The position numbers and the translations under genes were made by a program. DNA of 64,000 bases from CAZGRP01 sp964527995 (lineage in GTDB: Bacteria; Zhuqueibacterota; Zhuqueibacteria; Oceanimicrobiales; CAZGRP01), in the NCBI GenBank assembly GCA_964527995.1, contig CAZGRP010000006.1, positions 62,001 through 126,000 on the forward strand, written 5' to 3'. Numbering within the stretch: position 1 is the first letter of the stretch; each line of letters starts with the position of its first letter. Positions 44,767-52,756 of the stretch are shown here, one piece after another. Below the pieces are notes generated by a model. It searched no databases. It worked only from the letters and a program-made list of their open reading frames with translations, and was not told the origin of the DNA.

Positions 44767-45555
44767 TCAGCCTCCCAATAGCCCGGTTTGACGCAGAGCT
44801 TTGCGGCGCCAGAGATAGAGGCCAAGTGCCAGGAGTGCCACACCGGCACTGACGATCTGAGAGGTCGAGATCAGGCCGTTAAAGTAAACTCCGCGCGGAT
44901 CATCACGAAAGATCTCCACGACCGACCGAAGGACGGCGTACAGCACCATAAACAGGATGAACAGTTCTCCGTCGAACTTCTGGCGCTTTCGCCACCACAG
45001 CAAGACGGCCAGAATCACCAGTCCGGCCAGCACAGCATAGAGTTGGGTGGGATGCAGAGGGATGCCGGTGGGCGCCATGCCGTGAGAGTCCGAGAAGGTG
45101 ATCCCCCAGGGCAGACTTGTCGGCTTTCCGTAGCTGTCGCCGGAGGCCAAACAGCCGAGTCGACCGATGGCGATGCCAATCGCCAGACCGGGCGCGATGA
45201 TATCACCCAGCTTCCAGCCGTCCAGGTGGTGCTTCCGAACGTACCACAAAGCGGCGGCGAGAGAAAACAGGAAGCCGCCGTAAAATGTCAGTCCGCCTTT
45301 CCAGACCGCCAGCATCTCCAGCGGATTCTTCAAGTACCAGCTCAGATTTCCATCGAAGAGAATGGAAAACACCCTCGAGCCGATGATCGACCAGATGAAG
45401 ATGACGATGGAAAGGTCCAGGATCCGTTGCCGGTCGATCCCTACTCGACCCGCTTCACGGTAGGCCCACCAGATGGCCGCACCGTAGGCGAGTGCATGCA
45501 GGACTCCATAGGTATGCAGAGCAAACGGACCCAGCTTAATCAGTATTGGATACAC
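44767..45555 (-). CDS. lgt: Prolipoprotein diacylglyceryl transferase
   Basis: 262 residues, about seven transmembrane helices. Family marks: IGSRVFSILF, KGGLTFYGGFLF, GRLGCLASGDSYGKPTSLPWGITF (the Lgt signature, in its Cys-containing bacterial form), HPTQLYAVLAGL and SVVEIFRDDPRG near the end. It attaches diacylglycerol to the lipobox Cys of prolipoproteins, several of which are encoded here (10189, 42233, 44149). GTG start at 45555 with GGGAGG five nt upstream; the longer open frame is unsupported. Confidence 0.93.
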   Translation of the reverse strand: MYPILIKLGPFALHTYGVLHALAYGAAIWWAYREAGRVGIDRQRILDLSIVIFIWSIIGSRVFSILFDGNLSWYLKNPLEMLAVWKGGLTFYGGFLFSLAAALWYVRKHHLDGWKLGDIIAPGLAIGIAIGRLGCLASGDSYGKPTSLPWGITFSDSHGMAPTGIPLHPTQLYAVLAGLVILAVLLWWRKRQKFDGELFILFMVLYAVLRSVVEIFRDDPRGVYFNGLISTSQIVSAGVALLALGLYLWRRKALRQTGLLGG

Positions 45556-45671
45556 AACGCCTCCCTGCTGGTAAAGAACGAAACTTTTAAACCCCCATGA
45601 CGAGAGCCGAGTTCCGCTGCGCCAGTGAGAGCCGGCGGCCGACCTCTGGCGCCGCACAGCCTAAGTCAGGC

Positions 45672-46616
45672 TCACAGCTCCCAGGCAAACTCGCGGACCC
45701 CCAGGCGCCCGGGCGCAGCCAGTTTCAGCCGGATCGACCGGACCTCCCCGCTGACGTCTTCAAAAGTCAGCGTCCCAGACCGGTGGTGTCCTCCCGGCGG
45801 CGAGCCGACCCAGGAGACGGGAACCGACAACCGCTGGCCGTTGATCTCCAGCTCTGCCACCTCGTCAACCTTGAAGTCCAGGCTGCCAGAGTGCGTCGTG
45901 AATCGTATCGCAAAGGTAAGGACACCGCGCCCCGCGTCGTACTGGCCGTTGACATCCACCCAGATACCGTTGCCAGCCGCCTCTCGTGTCTCCAGCACGA
46001 CCGGCCCGACGGGCTCAGCACTGGCAGAGGACGCCTCGGGTGCCTCTGGCAAAAAGAAGACACCAAGAATGAAAAGGCCCAGAAGCGCCGGGATTTCGAT
46101 CCGAAAGATGCGCCGGTAGTTCAATGCCGCAAGCCTGGCAAGCCAGCGATTGGGCTCAAAGTAAAGACGGTGCCGAGCGATGATGCTCAGCATGTACGTG
46201 ATGCCAATAACATTGGAAATAATACCGATCCACATGAAGGCAAGCTGGTAGTCTGTCAGGAAAAGTGCCGCCGCGGAGAGACCCAAGATCGGTAGAAAAT
46301 CAGTCAGATGGTGGGCGCAACAGGCGATCATGGATACGGTCGACAGGCCACCTCCTGCGGCCACCGCCGAAGAGATGCCCCGCGCCTGCTCCTTGATCCG
46401 AAGCGTCTGGCGGACGTGCATGTAGAGCCCGACCTGGATCGCAAATCCGACGACCAACCCGCCGATCCAGTACCAGAGCTGAGTAAACTCCTGGACAGCA
46501 TGATGGAACGAATTGGCCACCGAGACAATGATAAAGTAAACGGCCAGCAGCGACGCTCCACCGATGAATGCCCACAACAAGGATTTTTTTCGTGCTCTTC
46601 GGACTTTTTCCTCCAT
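45672..46616 (-). CDS. Membrane protein with C-terminal beta domain, unknown
   Basis: 314 residues: about five or six transmembrane helices (1-190) containing MIACCAHHLTDFLPILGLS, a Cys-Cys-x-His-His motif that could bind a metal within the membrane, then an extracytoplasmic domain of about 110 residues (QYDAGRGVLTFAIRFTTHSGSLDFKVDEVAEL) of likely beta-sandwich type. GAGGAGG precedes the ATG at 46616. It is upstream of lgt and the redoxin on the same strand and behind a sigma-54 element. Family not recognised by name. Confidence 0.75.
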   Translation of the reverse strand: MEEKVRRARKKSLLWAFIGGASLLAVYFIIVSVANSFHHAVQEFTQLWYWIGGLVVGFAIQVGLYMHVRQTLRIKEQARGISSAVAAGGGLSTVSMIACCAHHLTDFLPILGLSAAALFLTDYQLAFMWIGIISNVIGITYMLSIIARHRLYFEPNRWLARLAALNYRRIFRIEIPALLGLFILGVFFLPEAPEASSASAEPVGPVVLETREAAGNGIWVDVNGQYDAGRGVLTFAIRFTTHSGSLDFKVDEVAELEINGQRLSVPVSWVGSPPGGHHRSGTLTFEDVSGEVRSIRLKLAAPGRLGVREFAWEL

Positions 46617-46716
46617 GTCATCACCTCCTCGCGCTGAGAATCACACCGGGCTCCAGTTCCAGGCGCAACGGCCGGACACGTCGACGAAGAAACAGTTCAG
46701 ACTAAACCTGCGGCCC

Positions 46717-46731
46717 ACAACAAGCGTGCCA
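46717..46731 (-). promoter_or_regulatory. Probable sigma-54 promoter of the 46616-44149 unit
   Basis: Reverse strand TGGCACGCTTGTTGT: perfect -24 box and spacing; -12 TTGT rather than TTGC. Start near 46705, about 88 nt before the gene start. The rest of 46732-47050 shows no gene on either strand. Confidence 0.6.
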
Positions 46732-47052
46732 GAGAGGCTGTAGCGCGCGCACGCGCAATGAAAACTGGTGGTTAAGCAGGGCTAGGAACTGCTGGCAGGC
46801 AGCCCTAAAGCGGTCCCAGGTGACGAATACTCTCCAGTCCGACGTGAAGCTGAAACTCCCCCATGTGAAGCTGGCCACCACTTCTGCTACCGGCCGGCGC
46901 CCTGCCGGGTCGGATTTTGGCAGGGTGAACGGCGTTTGTCCAAGACTGACCCCCACCACGCACCGCCTTACGGTGTGAAAATGGCTCCTGAATCTGCGGC
47001 GACGCATGCCTTACGTACGACAACCGGCCTTCCACGGCCTAACCAGCGGAAT

Positions 47053-47072
47053 ACTGTAGGTTATTCTACAGT
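47053..47072. promoter_or_regulatory. Putative NtrC-type activator site (UAS)
   Basis: ACTGTAG-N6-CTACAGT, a perfect 7 bp inverted repeat containing TGTAGAATA on the reverse strand (47062-47070). It lies about 140 bp upstream of the sigma-54 start for the plus-strand operon and could also act on the divergent promoter at 46717. Confidence 0.65.
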
Positions 47073-47176
47073 TTCAAGGGCAATATTCCGCAGCGGGCTG
47101 TGCCTCAGATCGCAAAGATGCATCCCTCCGGCCACGGTCTCGTCCCGCTCTTTTGCAGAAACCGGGCGCCCGGGGC

Positions 47177-47191
47177 TGGCATGCCGATTGC
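47177..47191 (+). promoter_or_regulatory. Sigma-54 promoter of the methyltransferase/cytochrome operon
   Basis: TGGCATGCCGATTGC: TGGCATG, four bases, TTGC, 10 nt between GG and GC. Start expected near 47203, about 50 nt before the methyltransferase start. Confidence 0.8.
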
Positions 47192-47254
47192 GCCTGTCGC
47201 CGCCACGGCGGTGATGCTCAACATTCCGCTGGACAAACTATGCATGGGATTTCA

Positions 47255-48025
47255 ATGGAACGACACGCTTCCTCTGACAGCAACGCAGCCGTAGCCGACC
47301 CACTCGTCCGTGCCGCCCTTGTCGAGCGCCAGAAGTACAATCGCAACGCTCGCTTCTACAATCTCACCGAGCTCCCGATGGAGTGGCTCTTCTATCGACG
47401 CTGGAGACGCAGGTTGTTCAGCCTTGTGAAAGGACCACGCATTCTGGAGGTCGGAGTCGGGACGGGCAAGAACCTGCCTTTCTATCCAGGCGGTCTCTGG
47501 GCCGTAGGCGTCGATTTGAGCGAGAAGATGATGTCCAAGGCCAGAAGTTCGGCGAAAGCGAAGGGCGTCTACCTTTGCCAGGCGGATGCCCAGCATCTGG
47601 CCTTCCGTGACGCCGTATTCGACAGCGTCGTGGCTACATTCGTCTTTTGCTCGGTGCCCGATCCGATCGTCGGGATGAAGGAGATCCGCCGAGTCCTGAA
47701 ACCGGAAGGTCAGCTTCTGCTTCTGGAGCATGTGCGGCCGCAGAATCGCGCCCTGGCGGCGATCTTCGATGCAGCGGACCCGCTGGTGTTTGCCGCCAGC
47801 GGTGTGCACATCAACCGGACGACAGCCGACAACCTGCGCAAGGCGGGGTTCCGCATCGTTCGCGAGGAGAATCTACTCTCAACGGTGTACAAGCTTTTTG
47901 TCGTAGAGAAAGCCGAGGGAGTCGCTCAGGCCCCGGAAGAGGCTGAGGGCACCTGGCATTCAAAGCGAGATGTTCCCACGCCGGCTCCGCATGCAACCGG
48001 CAAGACGAAAGGAGAAAAGCAATGA
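47255..48025 (+). CDS. Class I SAM-dependent methyltransferase
   Basis: 256 residues. SAM-binding motif I ILEVGVGTGKNLPFYPGG, motif II VGVDLSEKMMSKA, and VVATFVFCSVPDPIVGMKEIRRVLKPEGQLLLLEHV, as in UbiE/phospholipid methyltransferase-like enzymes. The acceptor is unknown. Start at the ATG 47255 (MERHASS) or at 47240. First gene of a plus-strand operon under the sigma-54 promoter; its stop overlaps the next start by 4 bp (48022). Confidence 0.88.
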   Translation: MERHASSDSNAAVADPLVRAALVERQKYNRNARFYNLTELPMEWLFYRRWRRRLFSLVKGPRILEVGVGTGKNLPFYPGGLWAVGVDLSEKMMSKARSSAKAKGVYLCQADAQHLAFRDAVFDSVVATFVFCSVPDPIVGMKEIRRVLKPEGQLLLLEHVRPQNRALAAIFDAADPLVFAASGVHINRTTADNLRKAGFRIVREENLLSTVYKLFVVEKAEGVAQAPEEAEGTWHSKRDVPTPAPHATGKTKGEKQ

Positions 48026-48489
48026 GAAGGGTTCCTCTAGCTGTGGCTGTCGCTCAACTGCTGTTCGCCGTCGGCGCCTTCGCTCAGGACAAGAGTGCAA
48101 AGGAGGAAGCGGCCGTCACCAGCGTATTGAAATCCTATGCCGCGGCCGTTGAAGCAAAGGACTTGAAGCAAGTCGAGCAATATGTAGTGACGACGGCAGA
48201 TTTCACCATGTTCGAGGGCGGCCACGTCAACCGAGGTTGGGACGACTATCGTGACAATCATCTCGGGCCGGAACTGAAACAGTTCAAAACAATCGAGTAC
48301 GTGTTCAGCGACATCAAGCCGACCGTGGGCACGAGCCTGGCCTACGCAACCTTCAAATACACGATTGCGGTGAACATGGAAAACCGATCCATTTCCGCCA
48401 AAGGTCTGGCAACGGCGGTACTCGTCAAGGGCACAGATGGGTGGAGAATCGTCCACATGCACACCTCACGGATTCCGGAACGAAAGTGA
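48022..48489 (+). CDS. Secreted SnoaL/DUF4440-like protein
   Basis: 155 residues with a signal peptide (MRRVPLAVAVAQLLFAVGAFAQ) and a single cone-shaped SnoaL/NTF2-like domain: AVTSVLKSYAAAVEAKDLKQVEQYV, DYRDNHLGPELKQFKTIEYVFSDIKPTV, and the terminal KGTDGWRIVHMHTSRI. Such domains bind small ligands; the ligand is unknown. GAAAGGAG lies before the ATG, which overlaps the methyltransferase stop by 4 bp. Confidence 0.82.
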   Translation: MRRVPLAVAVAQLLFAVGAFAQDKSAKEEAAVTSVLKSYAAAVEAKDLKQVEQYVVTTADFTMFEGGHVNRGWDDYRDNHLGPELKQFKTIEYVFSDIKPTVGTSLAYATFKYTIAVNMENRSISAKGLATAVLVKGTDGWRIVHMHTSRIPERK

Positions 48490-48555
48490 GGACGAAGTCG
48501 TTCGCACCGCGGCAACTGATTTGAAGGACGGGTTGCCCTGTCCTCGTGCAACTGC

Positions 48556-49452
48556 ATGTCTTATACGAGTAACAGGAATTCCATCACGGGCGAGCACCGG
48601 CTTCGTTGTTGGGATGGTCAGTTGGCCGGCGCGCGGACAGCGTCCAGGCGCCGCAGGCAGAGGGCTGGGGAAGAGAAGGTTGGGCTTTGCCCGGACCATC
48701 CTTCGGTCCACGGCTGGCACACCGTGGCCGGTGTCCTGCCGGTGGCGCTTTTCTTCTTGCTCACGGTATGCGGCAAGGCCGACCCAAGCAGCATGTCGCA
48801 GGAGCAGCGCCTTGCTTACGGGAAGCGACTTTACTGGCGTCACTGCGCTGCCTGCCACGGCGCAAAAGGCGATGGCCGTGGCAAGCAAGCCCTGCGCTTG
48901 AGCACGCCGCCGACCGACTTCACGGCCGGCCGCTTCAAGTACAAGTCCACACCCTACGGCCAGCCTCCCACCGACGAAGACTTGTTTCGCGCAATCCAAA
49001 GTGGCGTGCCGGCGACGGAGATGCGCGCGCATGACGATCTTTCCGAGCCACAAATACGGGCGCTGGTGGATTACCTGAAAACGTTGGCGCCGGTCTTCAC
49101 GATGCAGCCTCCTGCCAAACCGATTCCGATGCCCCCACGGCCTCAGCCGAGTAAGGCCGTGGTCGAACGGGGGCGGCGAATGTACGTGCGGGCCGGCTGC
49201 GTCAAGTGCCACGGTGCCGAGGGTCGCGGCGACGGCCCCGCGGTGGATGTGCTTCATGACGACTGGGGACGGCCAGTCAAGCCGGCCGATCTTGGTTCAC
49301 TTCCGAGAAAGGTTGGATCGGAGCTGCGAGACCTCTACCGCGTTATTCAGACAGGAATGGAAGGCACGCCGATGCCTTCGTACCGTGGCGTCCTGTCGCC
49401 AGAGCAGACCTGGGCAGTCGTGTACTATCTCGATAGCCTCACCCGGCATTGA
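48556..49452 (+). CDS. Diheme c-type cytochrome
   Basis: Two CXXCH heme sites, CAACH and CVKCH, in two cytochrome c domains. The first has LYWRHCAACHGAKGDGRGKQ and the second MYVRAGCVKCHGAEGRGDGPAV, each followed later by a Met ligand region (PATEMRAHDDLSE, GTPMPSYRGVL). A hydrophobic segment VAGVLPVALFFLLTVCGKA acts as membrane or lipid anchor. The start is unclear: the ATG at 48556 gives an unusual 55-residue preface, and a GTG at 48724 would begin at the anchor; neither has a good ribosome site. A likely substrate of the Ccm system and acceptor for the bc complex. Confidence 0.85.
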   Translation: MSYTSNRNSITGEHRLRCWDGQLAGARTASRRRRQRAGEEKVGLCPDHPSVHGWHTVAGVLPVALFFLLTVCGKADPSSMSQEQRLAYGKRLYWRHCAACHGAKGDGRGKQALRLSTPPTDFTAGRFKYKSTPYGQPPTDEDLFRAIQSGVPATEMRAHDDLSEPQIRALVDYLKTLAPVFTMQPPAKPIPMPPRPQPSKAVVERGRRMYVRAGCVKCHGAEGRGDGPAVDVLHDDWGRPVKPADLGSLPRKVGSELRDLYRVIQTGMEGTPMPSYRGVLSPEQTWAVVYYLDSLTRH

Positions 49453-49553
49453 GCCTCCGCTCTCGTGGCGGACGTGGTTCCTGTGGCAGGACCTGTTGTT
49501 CGATTTTCGCAGCAGGAGGCGCTGATTCAGCCTGACAGAACTCAGGGCGAACC

Positions 49554-50594
49554 ATGGACTACAACAAGAACATCGTCGAGAGCATGCCGAACGGCCTGAT
49601 TACCCTGGATCGTGAACAGCGTGTGGTGATGATCAACTCGCTGGCGCGCCGCGTCCTTGGGCTGGAGGGCATGGAGGTCGTCGGCAGGCGGATGAGCGAA
49701 GTGATGAAGAAATGCGACCTCAGCCGCACCTTCCTGCCGGAGAAGGATTTCTACGAACGTCGCATCCAGTGCCATCTCAACGACGACCGCGTCGTCCCCC
49801 TCAGCACAACCACCAGCCGACTGGTCAATGAAGCGGGCGAGGTCATCGGCAAAGTCGTTCTCATCCGTGATCTCACGGAAGTGACCCGACTCGAAGAGCG
49901 GCTGCGAAGGTCGGAGAGGCTGGCGAGCCTGGGGCGAATGGCGTCGGGCATTGCACACGAAGTCCGGAATCCTCTCAGCTCGATCCGTGGCTTTGCCAAA
50001 TACTTTCTGCGCAAGTTCGAGCCTGGAAGTGAGGAAGCGGCGTTCGCGGAGATGATGGTCAGGGAGGTTGACCGGCTCAACCGCGTCGTGGAGGGTTTGT
50101 TGGACTTCGCCCGACCCCACGACCTGTCAAGAACGCTCATCGACCTGCGCGACATCGTGGATCACGCCGTGCGGCTGGTCGAAGCGGACGCCAGAGGTAA
50201 GGGAATCCATATCGGATGGCAGGCTCCAGGCAGAGCCGCGCAGGTCCTGGCGGACAGCGATTCGCTGACGCAGGCGCTGATGAACCTGCTGGTGAATTCA
50301 CTGGAGGCCATGGAGGCAGGCGGAGAGCTCACCCTCAGGATCCAGCGTCGAAACGGTCTGGTCGCTCTGTCGGTCTCGGACACAGGGAGAGGCATTCCCG
50401 AATCGGAGATTTCCAAGATCTTCGATCCTTTTTTCACCACGAAGAAAAACGGCACAGGGCTGGGCCTGGCCATTGTGCATCGGATCATCGAAGATCACGG
50501 AGGGACCATTCGAGTCGAAAGCCAGCCCGGCAAAGGAACGACCTTCGAGATTCTGCTTCCACAAGGTGAGGCAGGGCCGGCTGCCGAGGGTTGA
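49554..50594 (+). CDS. Soluble PAS-containing histidine kinase
   Basis: 346 residues without transmembrane helices: PAS domain (1-110, NIVESMPNGLITLDREQRVVMINSLARRVLG), HisKA with GIAHEVRNPLSSIRGFAKYFLRKFEPG, and ATPase with LMNLLVNSLEAMEAGG, DTGRGIPESE and GTGLGLAIVHRIIEDHGG. It closely resembles the cytoplasmic half of ZraS/HydH kinases but lacks their membrane sensor, so it probably senses a cytosolic cue. It precedes an NtrC-type regulator by 151 bp. Confidence 0.92.
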   Translation: MDYNKNIVESMPNGLITLDREQRVVMINSLARRVLGLEGMEVVGRRMSEVMKKCDLSRTFLPEKDFYERRIQCHLNDDRVVPLSTTTSRLVNEAGEVIGKVVLIRDLTEVTRLEERLRRSERLASLGRMASGIAHEVRNPLSSIRGFAKYFLRKFEPGSEEAAFAEMMVREVDRLNRVVEGLLDFARPHDLSRTLIDLRDIVDHAVRLVEADARGKGIHIGWQAPGRAAQVLADSDSLTQALMNLLVNSLEAMEAGGELTLRIQRRNGLVALSVSDTGRGIPESEISKIFDPFFTTKKNGTGLGLAIVHRIIEDHGGTIRVESQPGKGTTFEILLPQGEAGPAAEG

Positions 50595-50745
50595 GATTTG
50601 CCTTGCATTTCGGACCCTCACGGACTATTTTGCAGGAGAGCGCCGACAGCAAGCACAGAAGCTGTCTCTTCCAAAGGCTACCACGGGTGTTTTGTCTGTC
50701 GAGTTGAGTACTCGCCATCTCTGCTGAAAAGGCCTGATCCCACCC

Positions 50746-52113
50746 ATGCCTTCGAGTTCCCCGAGAATCCTCGTCGTTGATGACGACGCCAGCCACCGAA
50801 CCATGCTGAGAGCCACCCTGGCCGCCGAGAAGTATGAAGTATTCGAGGCGGAGGATGGCTCAACGGCCATCGAACACATCCAGAAGACGCCTTTCGACCT
50901 CGTTCTGATGGACATTCGCATGCGTGATGTCGGTGGTGTCGAGGCGCTGAAAGAGATCAAGCGGATCAATCCGGCCATCCCCATCATCATGATGACCGCC
51001 TACGCCTCGGTGGAGAGCGCCGTGCAGACACTCAAAGACGGCGCCTACGACTATCTCACCAAGCCGCTGGATACCGAGGAATTGCTCCTCACCGTTGCCA
51101 AGGCACTTGATCATTTTCGCCTGAAAGTCGAGAACCAAACGCTCAGGGCTCAACTGGCAGAGCAGTTCGATTTCTCCCACATCGTCGGCAGGAGCAAGCC
51201 GATGCGCGATGTGTTCGAACTGCTGGCGCTTGCAGCCCCAAGCGAGGCCACGATCCTGATCGTCGGCGAGAGCGGCACGGGCAAGGAGTTGATCGCCAAC
51301 GCCGTCCACCACAACAGTCCCCGCAAGGATGGCCCGTTCATCAAAGTGAACTGCGCGGCGCTGCCTGAGAACCTGCTCGAGAGTGAGCTGTTCGGACACG
51401 AGAAAGGCGCATTCACCGGCGCGTCGGGGCGCAGGCGCGGACGGTTCGAGCTGGCCCATGGCGGCACGCTCTTTCTCGACGAGATCGCCGACATGAGTCT
51501 GACGACCCAGGCCAAGATCCTGCGGGTGCTCCAGGAAGGTGAGTTCGAGAGGCTCGGAGGCGAGCAAACGATCCGAGTGGATGTGCGCATCGTAGCTGCG
51601 ACCAATAGGAACCTCGAATCCGAGATCGAGCGCGGTACCTTCCGCAAGGACCTTTACTTTCGCCTCAGTGTCGTGCCGATCTGCGTGCCACCGCTTCGGG
51701 AACGAAAAGAGGATATTCCGCTGCTGGCCAACCGCTTTCTCAAGACCTACGCCCAGAAGAACCGCCGCATGCTTCGCGGCTTTACGCCCGATGCCATGAA
51801 TGCCCTCATGAAGTACAACTGGCCCGGGAATGTCCGCGAGCTCGAGAATGCCGTCGAACGAGCCGTAATCATGTGTCGAGCCGAGTTCATCACGCCGGCC
51901 GACCTGCCCGCTGCTCTCAAAGAGCTGGTTGATGACGCTCCGCAGGATGGTATCGGAGTGCAGGCTGGCTACTCTCTGCGCGAAGTAGAGAAGGCTCTGA
52001 TCACAAAGACGCTGGAACAAACCGGCGGCAACCGCACTCGGGCTGCGGAGATCCTGGGGATCACCCGGCAGACCCTGCAAAGAAAGCTCAAGGAGTACGG
52101 CGTGAGGATGTGA
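50746..52113 (+). CDS. NtrC-family sigma-54 response regulator (ZraR-like)
   Basis: 455 residues: receiver with VVDDD and phospho-acceptor Asp56 in LVLMDIRMR, AAA+ with GESGTGKE, canonical GAFTGA loop and GGTLFLDEIAD, and Fis-type helix-turn-helix GGNRTRAAEILGITRQTLQRKLKEYGV. It is the partner of the upstream kinase. ZraR-like regulators control periplasmic-stress and metal genes, fitting the gene content. It probably acts at one or more of the nearby sigma-54 promoters (inference). Confidence 0.95.
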   Translation: MPSSSPRILVVDDDASHRTMLRATLAAEKYEVFEAEDGSTAIEHIQKTPFDLVLMDIRMRDVGGVEALKEIKRINPAIPIIMMTAYASVESAVQTLKDGAYDYLTKPLDTEELLLTVAKALDHFRLKVENQTLRAQLAEQFDFSHIVGRSKPMRDVFELLALAAPSEATILIVGESGTGKELIANAVHHNSPRKDGPFIKVNCAALPENLLESELFGHEKGAFTGASGRRRGRFELAHGGTLFLDEIADMSLTTQAKILRVLQEGEFERLGGEQTIRVDVRIVAATNRNLESEIERGTFRKDLYFRLSVVPICVPPLRERKEDIPLLANRFLKTYAQKNRRMLRGFTPDAMNALMKYNWPGNVRELENAVERAVIMCRAEFITPADLPAALKELVDDAPQDGIGVQAGYSLREVEKALITKTLEQTGGNRTRAAEILGITRQTLQRKLKEYGVRM

Positions 52114-52268
52114 TCTCGCTGTAAAATTTTTTTCCACTTCTGCCCTCTTTCCCCGATCCCATCGTCACTTTTTTTGACACCTCGGTAAGACAAGATCCTC
52201 CTCGAGCTTTCCAACCATCTCCCATAACCTGTCGGCAATCAACGGCTTAGATACACAGCGAATGATCC

Positions 52269-52283
52269 TGGCATTGCGGTTGC
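52269..52283 (+). promoter_or_regulatory. Sigma-54 promoter of the zinc-ribbon/RND operon
   Basis: TGGCATTGCGGTTGC: good -24 box, four bases, TTGC, with correct spacing. Start near 52295, about 90 nt before the zinc-ribbon start. No clear inverted repeat is found upstream; TGTAAAATT at about 52118 resembles the half-site only partly. Confidence 0.7.
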
Positions 52284-52383
52284 TTGAGCCGGGACGGCAG
52301 AACCGGGAGCCGTGCGAGCCCACTCGTGGTTCCCGAAGCGACGGCATCTCATTGTCTTTGTGCTCGAACCTCTCTGAGGAGTC

Positions 52384-52617
52384 ATGAATCGAAATCGATG
52401 CTGCCCGCCTCGGCGGCAGCCAGGGGCAGGGGCTGCGTGCGAGGCTGGTGGCGAACTTGTATGCCCCTATTGCTCAGCGCCGGTGCAGGAGGTGTACATC
52501 CGCTGTCCCCAGTGCCATGCCGAGCTGAAATGCAACTGCCCTTCCTGCAGCCGGATCGTGCAGTGCGACTGGACCCTTTGCCCGTATTGCGGCGCACGGC
52601 TGCATGGCACACCGTAA
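52384..52617 (+). CDS. Small Cys-rich zinc-ribbon protein
   Basis: 77 residues with eleven cysteines, including CPYCSAPV, CPQCHAEL, CNCPSC and CPYCGARL, consistent with a double zinc ribbon. GAGGAG lies immediately before the ATG. It is the first gene after the sigma-54 promoter and 140 bp before the RND exporter. It resembles the ribbons attached to the ccm-locus proteins. Function unknown. Confidence 0.7.
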   Translation: MNRNRCCPPRRQPGAGAACEAGGELVCPYCSAPVQEVYIRCPQCHAELKCNCPSCSRIVQCDWTLCPYCGARLHGTP

Positions 52618-52756
52618 TGGTGCGACGTGCCGGCGGCCGGACCGCTGCCGCCGTGCTTTCGGCCTACAATGCTGAGGGTAGCGCACCATCGGCGCTCATC
52701 ATGCCATCAACACGAGGCCACGCTTGCCTCGCACACGTAACCGTGAAGAGAGAATC

